Assembly (NCBI GenBank): GCA_963716245.1
Contig: OY970300.1
Span: forward strand, 558,001 to 622,000
Direction of reading: 5' to 3'
DNA: 64,000 nt
Source: VRUE01 sp963716245
GTDB lineage: Bacteria > Actinomycetota > Thermoleophilia > Solirubrobacterales > 70-9
This document shows positions 56,985 to 63,619 of the stretch, one piece after another (positions within the stretch are counted from its first letter, which is position 1; each line of letters opens with the position of its first letter). The notes under the pieces were generated by a model. The model did no database searches. It saw only the letters and a program-made list of their open reading frames with translations, and was not told the origin of the DNA. A program made the position numbers and the translations under genes.

Positions 56985-57021
56985 CGAACGCGACCGCGCA
57001 GCCGAGCCGAGGGGAGTGCAG

Positions 57022-57945
57022 ATGGAGGCGAAAGAGGCGATCGGGACCCAGCCGAGGACCGAGCGAGCCGACTTCCAGGCGACGGCCGACCCGGCGCTGA
57101 ACGAGGCCGCCGACCGCACCGCCGACGTCAAGCTGCTCACCTACGCGGAGCTGTACGCGCTGTGGGAGCGCCAGCAGTGGCAGACGCAGGAGCTCGACTT
57201 CGGCCGCGACCGCGAGGACTGGGAGGGGTTCGGCGAGGAGGAGCGCTTCCAGCGCATGTACGGGCTCTCGTCGTTCTTCATCGGCGAGCAGAGGGTCGCC
57301 GAGGAGCTGGGGCCGATCATGCGCGCCGCCCCCACCGAGGACCAGCGGATCTTCCTCTGCACGCAGATCGCCGACGAGGCCCGCCACGTGCGCTTCTTCG
57401 AGCGCTTCTACCGCGAGGTCGGCGTGCTCGAGTCCGACGGGCTCGCCGAGATGCTCGACGAGACCTCCGAGCACCTCAACGACAACTTCGGGCGCCTCTT
57501 CGACGAGCTGCTGAGGAGGCGCACCGACAGGCTCTCCGCCGAGCCCGAGGACGGCGAGGCGCTGGTCGAGGCGGTGACGCTCTACCACATGGTGATCGAG
57601 GGGATGCTGGCCCTGACCGGCCAGCACTTCATCATGGACTTCAACGAGCGCGAAGGGACGCTGCCCGCCTTCGTCGAGGGCTTCCAGAACGTCGCCCGCG
57701 ACGAGCACCGCCACGTCGCCTTCGGCTCGGTCTTCCTGCGCGAGAAGGCCCACGAGGACGACCGCTACAAGCAGGCGATCAAGCGCACCCTGGAGGAGTC
57801 GCTGCCGGTGGCCGACAAGGTGCTCTCACCGCCGTGGGCGCCGGAAGACGAGGACTACGAGCTGTTCGGCTACTCGCTGGCGCAGACGCGCCAGTTCGCC
57901 GGCACCTGCCTGATGCGGCGCCTCAAGGTGATCGGCCTGGGATAG
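57022..57945 (+). CDS. R2-like ferritin-fold di-metal oxidase
   Basis: A 307-aa protein from ATG 57022 (GTG 57016 also in frame), with GGGGAG five bases upstream. It carries the di-metal ligand set of the ribonucleotide-reductase R2 / R2lox family: FFIGEQRVAEELG (Glu), QIADEARHVRFFERF (E-x2-H), LYHMVIEGMLALTG (Glu) and NVARDEHRHVAFGS (E-x2-H). DFGRDREDWEGFGEEERFQR resembles the N-terminal part of R2-like ligand-binding oxidases. No nrdA-like gene accompanies it, so it is more likely an R2lox-type oxidase than a reductase subunit. Metal content and reaction are not inferable. Confidence 0.87.
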   Translation: MEAKEAIGTQPRTERADFQATADPALNEAADRTADVKLLTYAELYALWERQQWQTQELDFGRDREDWEGFGEEERFQRMYGLSSFFIGEQRVAEELGPIMRAAPTEDQRIFLCTQIADEARHVRFFERFYREVGVLESDGLAEMLDETSEHLNDNFGRLFDELLRRRTDRLSAEPEDGEALVEAVTLYHMVIEGMLALTGQHFIMDFNEREGTLPAFVEGFQNVARDEHRHVAFGSVFLREKAHEDDRYKQAIKRTLEESLPVADKVLSPPWAPEDEDYELFGYSLAQTRQFAGTCLMRRLKVIGLG

Positions 57946-57994
57946 CCGGCAACCGGCGGGGCCGGCGGGCGGGGCCGTCTACGCGGGCAGGCGG

Positions 57995-59584
57995 CTATTC
58001 GGAGCTGACGCTGCTGGCGGGGCCCACTTCGACCGAGCCGGAGGCCGCGGGCGGCGGCGGAGGCGATTCCGGTGCCGGTTCCGCCGGCGGGGGCGGGGGC
58101 GGCGCCGGTTCGGAGGGCGGCGCTTCGCTCGGGGGCGGCGCGCTTTCCGCGGGCGGGGCTTCGGCGGGCGGACCGCCGACGGTGACCACCACGGTCTCGC
58201 TGCCCGCCGGGGCACCGGCCACTCCGGTGGGCGGCTTGGCCGTCGTCACGCCGAGTCCCCCGCCTTTCACGGATGCCGACTCCTCGCCGGCTTCGATCGT
58301 GGTCGCCGTGGGATCCGCCTGCTCCATGCTCGGTGCCGATTCGGCGGCCGAGGGGCCGACCTCCGCTGCCACGACCTGTTCCTCGGGCGTCGGGACGGGC
58401 TCCGCGGGCTGCTCGTTTGCGGCCTGCACCGGCTTCTCGGGGGCGCCGGGGAGGCTCGCGTGGGCGGGGCCGATCGAGGGCGCCTGGCCGGCGATGGCCG
58501 GGCCGGCCTTGGGGGCTGGGGTCGTCAGCGGGTTGACGACCTGCTCCTTGACCCCGACGGCTCCGGCGGTCAGCGCCGCAGCGGTGAGTGCGCCGGCGAC
58601 GGCCTTGCTGCCGATCGCTCCGCCGACCGCTCCGATGCCCCCGGCCGCACCGCTGCCGCTGAGCGCGGCGCCGACGGTCCCGACCGCTCCGGCGCCCGTG
58701 GCGGTGGCGGTCGCGCCTGCGCCGGCGCTCGCCGCGGCACCCGCGCCGCCGGTCGCGCCGCCGCCGGCACCGCCGAGGCCGAGCTTGGAGGCGAGGAAGG
58801 CTTTCGCCGCCAGCAGCGGGCCGGCCGGGAAGAGCGCCGCCATCGCCCTGTCGTTGGAGCGGATCTGGGAGCGGAAGTCGGCGCACTCGTCGCAGTCGCG
58901 CACGTGGCGGCGCACCGGGCCCGAGGCCTTGCGCAGCCCCTCGGCCGCCTCGGCCAGCTCGAGCCGCACTTCGCCGCAGGTCAGCTGGCGGGCCTGGCTG
59001 GCCTCGGCGAGCGAGATCCGCGCCCGCACCAGCAGCGACTTGACCGACGGCACGCTGGTGTCCATCGCCGCGGCGATTTCCTCGTAGGACATCGCGTCCA
59101 TCTCGCGTAGCAGCAGCGCCGAGCGCTGCGTCTCGGGCAGCTTGCCGACATCGGTCAGCAGCTGCCGGAACTCCTCGCGGTTGTGGACCTTCTCGGCGGT
59201 CGCGGCCGCCTCGACCACAGGCACCATGTCCATCGATTCCTGGGCGTCGGCGGTCGGTTTGCGCAGCTGGTTGAGGCAGCGGTTGCGGGCGATCCGGTAC
59301 AGCCAGGGGCGCAGGTTGATCTCGCGCTCGTCCGCCATCATCGCCCGGTAGGCGTTGACGAAGACCTCCTGGAGGACGTCTTCGGCGTCCTCGGTCGAGC
59401 CGAGCATCTGCCGGCAGAAGCCGAGCAGGCGACCCTGGTAGCGGTCGACGATCGTCTCGAAGGCGCCGGTGTTGCCGCCCCGCGCGATCGCGATCAGGCG
59501 GGCGTCGCCCTGGAGCTTGAGCAGCGGCGAGCGGCGGGCGAGAAGTCCGCGTTGACTGGCGTGGGTTAGAGCCGATGCCTCCAA
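57995..59584 (-). CDS. ECF sigma factor fused to zinc-finger and Ala/Pro-rich extension
   Basis: A 529-aa protein from TTG 59584, with GGAGAG six bases upstream. Residues 25-200 are an ECF sigma factor: region 2 FETIVDRYQGRLLGFCRQML, STEDAEDVLQEVFVNAYRA and LRPWLYRIARNRCLNQLRK; region 4 LPETQRSALLLREMDAMSYE, then EIAAAMDTSVPSVKSLLVRA. Residues 205-255 look like an anti-sigma zinc finger (TCGEVRLELAEAAEG, RRHVRDCDECADFRSQI; C...H-x3-C-x2-C). A Gly/Ala-rich hydrophobic stretch (about 270-355) may cross the membrane, and an extracytoplasmic Pro/Glu-rich tail ends the protein. Sigma and anti-sigma functions are thus on one chain. Confidence 0.87.
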   Translation of the reverse strand: MEASALTHASQRGLLARRSPLLKLQGDARLIAIARGGNTGAFETIVDRYQGRLLGFCRQMLGSTEDAEDVLQEVFVNAYRAMMADEREINLRPWLYRIARNRCLNQLRKPTADAQESMDMVPVVEAAATAEKVHNREEFRQLLTDVGKLPETQRSALLLREMDAMSYEEIAAAMDTSVPSVKSLLVRARISLAEASQARQLTCGEVRLELAEAAEGLRKASGPVRRHVRDCDECADFRSQIRSNDRAMAALFPAGPLLAAKAFLASKLGLGGAGGGATGGAGAAASAGAGATATATGAGAVGTVGAALSGSGAAGGIGAVGGAIGSKAVAGALTAAALTAGAVGVKEQVVNPLTTPAPKAGPAIAGQAPSIGPAHASLPGAPEKPVQAANEQPAEPVPTPEEQVVAAEVGPSAAESAPSMEQADPTATTIEAGEESASVKGGGLGVTTAKPPTGVAGAPAGSETVVVTVGGPPAEAPPAESAPPPSEAPPSEPAPPPPPPAEPAPESPPPPPAASGSVEVGPASSVSSE

Positions 59585-59751
59585 GCTGCACTCTCCAGGG
59601 AAGGCTGCGTTTCCGTAACTAGGGACACCATAGCGGCGGGGTAGTTGCGGTTCGTACGAGCTTTTACGCTGCCTTTAGCCGTCCGCCTCGAGCCTGAAAC
59701 CCGCATTGAGCCCTTATATGGGGCAAAACGCAGGTCCCTGGGCGTGGGAAG

Positions 59752-59837
59752 TGCCCGGGGCGGGACTCGAACCCGCAAGCCCCCTGAGGGGCAGCGCATT
59801 TTAAGTGCGCCGCTTTTGCCAGTTTCGCCACCCGGGC
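59752..59837 (-). tRNA. tRNA-Leu (anticodon TAA)
   Basis: On the minus strand the acceptor GCCCGGG pairs with CCCGGGC and the discriminator is A. The anticodon stem GCGCA/TGCGC encloses CTTAAAA, giving anticodon TAA. A long variable arm (GCCCCTCAGGGGGC) and T-arm GCGGGTTCGAGTCCCGC complete a class II tRNA of 86 nt. CCA is not encoded. A TAGGAT box lies 6 nt upstream. Confidence 0.95.
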
Positions 59838-59864
59838 ACCACGATCCTAGCTCTGGCCACCCGG

Positions 59865-59957
59865 CGCGGCGGGTCCTGTCGCCGATCTGGTGCCACCACC
59901 CCTGCGGTAGCTAAAGCTTCCTCGGGGTGGTCCCCCAGATCGGCGCCACCCGCCGCG
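59865..59957. repeat. Palindromic repeat element, copy 4 (variant core, inverted)
   Basis: Outer arms CGCGGCGGGT (59865-59874) and ACCCGCCGCG (59948-59957) are complementary. Read on the minus strand, the ends GCGGGTGGCG and GCGACAGGACCCGC match copies 1-3. The core differs: CCGATCTGG/CCAGATCGG (9 bp), CCACCC/GGGTGG and a central AGCT-rich loop form a long nested hairpin. It lies between tRNA-Leu and the TPP-enzyme promoter. Confidence 0.75.
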
Positions 59958-59972
59958 AGGGGCGTACTCGGC

Positions 59973-59978
59973 TAGGCT
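59973..59978 (+). promoter_or_regulatory. -10 box TAGGCT of the TPP-enzyme gene
   Basis: TAGGCT ends 10 nt before ATG 59989 and 4 nt before the in-frame GTG 59983. ATG is preferred on spacing. Confidence 0.45.
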
Positions 59979-59988
59979 CGCCGTGCCC

Positions 59989-61746
59989 ATGGCTGCCGCA
60001 GAGCAGAAGACCGCTGTTCACGGCGGACGGCTGGTTGCGAAAGCGCTCAAGTCGCGCGGAGTGACGCATCTGTTCACGTTGTCCGGCGGGCATCTGTTCT
60101 CCATATACGACGGCTGCAAAGCCGAGGGGATCGAGATCGTGGACGTGCGGCACGAGCAGTCGGCTGTCTTCGCCGCCGAGGGCTTCGCCAAGGCGACGCG
60201 GCGGGTCGGTGTGGCCGCGCTGACCGCGGGGCCGGGCGTGACCAACGGGATCAGTGCGATCGCAGGCGCGCAGGCGAACTGCTCGCCGGTAACCGTGCTG
60301 GGCGGCCGGGCGCCGGAGCTGCGCTGGGGGGCCGGCTCCCTGCAGGAGATCGACCACCTGCCCTTCGTCTCGCCGCTGGTCAAGTCGGCCGAGACGGTCA
60401 AGGAGCCGGCCGCGATCGGTGCGCGCACCGCGGCGGCGCTCGACCTCGCGCTGAGCGCGCCGGGCGGGCCGACGTTCGTCGACTATCCACTCGACGTCGT
60501 GTTCAGCGAGGGCGAGGAGGAGATCCCGGCGCCGCCCGAGCGCGCGCCGACCCCGGCGGCCGGGGTGGAGGAGGCCGCGGCCCTGCTCCGGGAGGCGGAG
60601 CGGCCGGCGGTGATGGCCGGGAGCGGCCTCTACTGGAGCCGCGGCGAGGACGAGCTGCGGGGACTGGCCGAGGCACTCGGGATCCCGGTCTTCCTGAACG
60701 GGCTCGGCAGGGGGTGCCTGCCGGCCGACCACGAGCTCGCCTTCAGCCGCGCGCGCGGGGCGGGGCTGAAGGGCGCGGACGTGGCCGTGGTCGTCGGCGT
60801 GCCGATCGACTTCCGGCTCGGCTTCGGCGGCAGCTTCGGCGAGGAGACGAAGCTGATCCGGCTCGACGCCGCGCCGAACGAGCTGACGGCGAACCGGGCG
60901 CCCGAGGTGGACCTGGTCGGCGACGTCGCAGCGACGCTGGCGGCGCTGCGGGAGTCCCTCGCGGGCGCGTCGCGGCGCAGCGACGCCTGGCTGGAGCAGC
61001 TGCGCGCCGTCGAGGCGGAGAAGCGGGCGGCGGAGCAGGAGGAGCTGAACGACGACCGCTCGCCGCTCCATCCCGTCCGCATCTACAAGGAGCTGGGCGA
61101 GGTGCTCGACCGCGACGCGATCGTCGTCGGCGACGGCGGCGACTTCGTCTCCTACGCGGGCCGCTTCGTCGAGACCTACGAGCCGGGCTGCTGGATGGAC
61201 CCGGGCCCGTTCGGCTGCCTCGGGGCTGGTCCCGGGCAGGCGATCGGCGCGAAGCTCGCCCATCCGGACCGGCAGGTCTGCCTGCTGCTCGGCGACGGCG
61301 CCTTCGGCTTCGCCGGCATGGAGTTCGACACGCTGGCGCGCCACGACCTTCCCGTCGTCGGCGTGATGGGCAACAACGGCATCTGGGCGCTCGAGCACCA
61401 TCCGATGAAGTTCCTCTACGGCTACTCGGTGGCCGCCGAGCTGCGCCCCGAGACGCCCTACGAGAAGGTCGTCGAGGCGCTCGGCTGCGAGGGCGTCGTC
61501 GTGCGCGAGCCGGAGGAGCTGCGGCCGGCGCTGGAGCGGGCGTTCGAGTCCGGCCGGCCGACCCTGGTCAACGTCCTCACCGATCCCGAGGTCGTCTACC
61601 CACGCAAGTCGAACCTGGCCTGGGGACGACGAGAATCGACCGCCATCGCTGGCGGCCGATTCAAGGTGGCCCCCCAGGACGGGCAGGGGTACGTCTTCGG
61701 GGACCAGTGTTTATTAGATGGGCTCAGACGGCGGGAGGCGCCATGA
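59989..61746 (+). CDS. Acetolactate synthase-like thiamine-diphosphate enzyme
   Basis: A 585-aa protein. The Pyr domain has GVTHLFTLSGGHLFSIYDGC, the catalytic-Glu segment VRHEQSAVFAAEGFAKATR and TAGPGVTNGISAIAGAQA. The central domain has PVFLNGLGRGCLPADH and VVVGVPIDFRLGFGGSFG. The PP domain has LGDGAFGFAGMEFDTLARHD with MGNNGIWALEHHP (G-D-G...N-N motif). Substrate could be pyruvate, oxalyl-CoA or a related 2-oxo acid; no small regulatory subunit is nearby. Homologues usually end near P-R-x-S-N-L-A (residue 542); here about 43 non-conserved residues follow. Its stop overlaps a short ORF by ATGA. Confidence 0.9.
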   Translation: MAAAEQKTAVHGGRLVAKALKSRGVTHLFTLSGGHLFSIYDGCKAEGIEIVDVRHEQSAVFAAEGFAKATRRVGVAALTAGPGVTNGISAIAGAQANCSPVTVLGGRAPELRWGAGSLQEIDHLPFVSPLVKSAETVKEPAAIGARTAAALDLALSAPGGPTFVDYPLDVVFSEGEEEIPAPPERAPTPAAGVEEAAALLREAERPAVMAGSGLYWSRGEDELRGLAEALGIPVFLNGLGRGCLPADHELAFSRARGAGLKGADVAVVVGVPIDFRLGFGGSFGEETKLIRLDAAPNELTANRAPEVDLVGDVAATLAALRESLAGASRRSDAWLEQLRAVEAEKRAAEQEELNDDRSPLHPVRIYKELGEVLDRDAIVVGDGGDFVSYAGRFVETYEPGCWMDPGPFGCLGAGPGQAIGAKLAHPDRQVCLLLGDGAFGFAGMEFDTLARHDLPVVGVMGNNGIWALEHHPMKFLYGYSVAAELRPETPYEKVVEALGCEGVVVREPEELRPALERAFESGRPTLVNVLTDPEVVYPRKSNLAWGRRESTAIAGGRFKVAPQDGQGYVFGDQCLLDGLRRREAP

Positions 61747-61883
61747 TTGCGGCAATCGTCCGAACCCTGTCCCGAGACCGGATGGGGACTCTCGTCCTCA
61801 CCTCTTGTCCCGATGTGTCGATTATGCGCCGGGCTGTCCGGGCTGTCTACAAGCGCCGACCCCCGCTACGCATAACCGGGTAG
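61743..61883 (+). CDS. Possible 46-aa coupled peptide
   Basis: A short ATG frame overlaps the TPP-enzyme stop (ATGA) and has GGAGG four bases before the ATG. It encodes MIAAIVRTLSRDRMGTLVLT and a basic C-terminus (RAVRAVYKRRPPLRITG). The start signals are good, but composition does not settle whether it is a gene. No family recognised. Confidence 0.3.
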   Translation: MIAAIVRTLSRDRMGTLVLTSCPDVSIMRRAVRAVYKRRPPLRITG

Positions 61884-61982
61884 AGAGGGCCTACCGAGTT
61901 TTACGGGTTACGGCGCTGCGTTTGCCCAACTGGAGAGGGCGGGAAAACTAGCCTGTACATCTGGTCCCACGGGGGAGTGCGT

Positions 61983-61997
61983 GCCCAGTACATGGGC
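61983..61997 (-). terminator. Hairpin at the 3' end of the Ppx/GppA gene
   Basis: GCCCA-GTACA-TGGGC is a 5-bp stem directly beyond the minus-strand stop at 61999. The 252-bp gap 61747-61998 otherwise holds the 46-aa ORF and a TAGCCT box (61949-61954) on the plus strand with no convincing gene behind it. Confidence 0.35.
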
Positions 61998-61998
61998 G

Positions 61999-62934
61999 CT
62001 ATCCGCATTCCGATGCGGTTTGGATGGCCGTTCCGTAGAGGATGTCGTGCTCTGAGACCCGGATACGGTCGAGTTCGAAGGCCCGCATCGCCTCGACCAA
62101 GATCACGACCCCGGCGATGATCGTCGGCGCCCGGTCGCTGTGCAATCCGGCTATCTCGACCCGCTCGGCGAGGGGGGTCGAGGCGAACAGGGAGAGGAGT
62201 CGCTGGATCGAGTCGAGCGAGAGGACGTGCCCGTGGACCCGCTCGGGGTCGTAGGGCTCCAGCTCCAGCTCGACCGCCGCAAGCGAGGTCGGGGTGCCGG
62301 CGACGGCGATCCCGGACGTGGCGCGTGCCTCGTCGCGGCCGGCGAGCGCCGCCTCGATCGCGCCGCGGACGTCGGCCGCCAGCCCCTCGAGCTCGACCGC
62401 GGTCGGCGGATCGGTGCCGATGTGGCGCTCGGTGTGGCGGACGACGCCGACCTGCAGCGAGTCGTCGAAGGCGATCGTCTCGTCGCTGCCGACGATCAGC
62501 TCGGTCGAGCCGCCGCCGATGTCGATCACCAGGGTCGGCTCCTCGGGCGTCTGCTCGTGCGTGGCGCCGAGATAGGTGAGCCGGGCCTCCTCCTCGCCGT
62601 CGAGGACCCGAGCGGTGAGGGCGAAGCGCTCCCGCAGCTCGGCGACGAAGGCGTCGCCGTTGGAGGCGTCGCGCACCGCGCTGGTGGCGACGGTCGCGAT
62701 CCGCTCGACGCCGGCGCCCGCGCAGATCGCGGCGTAGTCGGCGATCGCCTCGCAGGCCGCCTCGATCGCCTCAGCCGACAGCTGCCCGGAGAGGTCGACG
62801 CCCCGCCCGAGCCGCGTCACCCGGCTCTGCCGCTCCACCTTCGCGACCTCGCCGTCGGCCACGTCGCCGATCAGCAGCCGCGTCGAGTTGCTCCCGACGT
62901 CGATCACCGCCACCCTGTGAGATCCCCGCGCCAT
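61999..62934 (-). CDS. Exopolyphosphatase / pppGpp phosphohydrolase family (Ppx/GppA)
   Basis: A 311-aa actin-fold protein. It has VAVIDVGSNSTRLLIGDV (phosphate 1), TVATSAVRDASNGDAFVAEL, LVIDIGGGSTELIVGSDE (phosphate 2), a central GTPTSLAAVELELEPYDPER and C-terminal DRAPTIIAGVVILVEAM. Short actinobacterial members such as this lack the C-terminal HD-like domain and act as exopolyphosphatases or pppGpp hydrolases. TAGAGT lies 11 nt before ATG 62934. Confidence 0.92.
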   Translation of the reverse strand: MARGSHRVAVIDVGSNSTRLLIGDVADGEVAKVERQSRVTRLGRGVDLSGQLSAEAIEAACEAIADYAAICAGAGVERIATVATSAVRDASNGDAFVAELRERFALTARVLDGEEEARLTYLGATHEQTPEEPTLVIDIGGGSTELIVGSDETIAFDDSLQVGVVRHTERHIGTDPPTAVELEGLAADVRGAIEAALAGRDEARATSGIAVAGTPTSLAAVELELEPYDPERVHGHVLSLDSIQRLLSLFASTPLAERVEIAGLHSDRAPTIIAGVVILVEAMRAFELDRIRVSEHDILYGTAIQTASECG

Positions 62935-62945
62935 TCGCGGCCGGC

Positions 62946-62951
62946 ACTCTA
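62946..62951 (-). promoter_or_regulatory. -10 box TAGAGT of the Ppx/GppA gene
   Basis: On the minus strand TAGAGT ends 11 nt before ATG 62934, giving at most a very short leader without a ribosome-binding site. Confidence 0.4.
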
Positions 62952-63018
62952 AGCCCGCCGCCCCGCAAGCGCCTCTGCGCCCACTCCCGCCTCCCAGCCG
63001 AACCCCCCAGCCATTGCT

Positions 63019-63024
63019 AGCATT
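63019..63024 (+). promoter_or_regulatory. -10 box TAGCAT of tRNA-fMet
   Basis: TAGCAT lies 11 nt upstream of the mature tRNA 5' end. Confidence 0.4.
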
Positions 63025-63035
63025 GACAAACCGCC

Positions 63036-63109
<74 letters not shown>

Positions 63110-63115
63110 TTCACG

Positions 63116-63140
63116 AAAGCCCCGCAAATGCGGGGTTTTC
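63116..63140 (+). terminator. Intrinsic terminator after tRNA-fMet
   Basis: A GC stem (CCCGC-AAAT-GCGGG) flanked by GAAAG and GTTTTC lies just behind the tRNA. The T-run makes it the most classical intrinsic terminator in the window. Confidence 0.75.
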
Positions 63141-63331
63141 GCGTTTCTAGAAAGCAGACAAAAGGGTGCAAAAAGGGCTGTGGGGCAAACCCTGGGGCAA
63201 GGTGAGGTCTGAGATGGGTCAAGCATGGTCTTTGTCGAAGGCCGCTCTGTGGTCTCGCAGCGTTCATGCTGGAACGTTGGGTACGGTGCGATATACATCA
63301 GGGAAATAGTCAAGTTTGCGGAGGTGTCACC

Positions 63332-63547
63332 GTGCCGGAATATTGTGTGAACAAGAATGCCCAGCCGGGATCTGACGATCACGAGGTTCACGACCTGAGC
63401 TCGCAGCAGGGCTGTCTGCCAAATCCCGAGAACCGATTGAACCTCGGAACGTTTGCATCCTGTGGAGGGGCAGTCGAAGCAGCCAAGCAGCACTACGACG
63501 ACGTGAACGGGTGCTACTACTGCGCCAACGAATGTCACACGACGTGA
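63332..63547 (+). CDS. 71-aa Cys-rich conserved small protein
   Basis: The frame starts at GTG 63332, seven bases behind GGAGG. The protein (VPEYCVNKNAQPGSDDHEVH, then QGCLPNPENRLNLGTFASCG, ending NGCYYCANECHTT) has a Y-V-N-K-N-A-Q...D-H-E-V-H start. Its Cys/His pattern C...C...C-x2-C-x3-C-H suggests a small zinc fold. I recall similar short proteins scattered through many bacteria, often in variable regions, without known function. The region 63120-63620 is visibly less GC-rich than the rest, which suggests acquisition next to the tRNA. Confidence 0.72.
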   Translation: MPEYCVNKNAQPGSDDHEVHDLSSQQGCLPNPENRLNLGTFASCGGAVEAAKQHYDDVNGCYYCANECHTT

Positions 63548-63619
63548 GGACTGTCAGGGTTGAGTGCGCGCCGCGCAGCCGTTGATCGCTAGAGGCGCCT
63601 GAGCTGCTTCTTTGGCTGG

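Noticed and set aside
59865..59957. Copy 4 palindrome as a simple terminator of tRNA-Leu
   Set aside because: It lies upstream, not downstream, of the minus-strand tRNA, and its ends match the repeat family.
61949..61960. TAGCCT box as promoter of a further gene or small RNA
   Set aside because: No ATG, GTG or TTG follows at leaderless distance and no plausible fold was found; it points into the convergent Ppx/GppA gene.
63180..63210. Repeated GGGGCAA motif as an attachment site
   Set aside because: Only two short imperfect copies, and no duplicate of the tRNA 3' end is visible inside the window.
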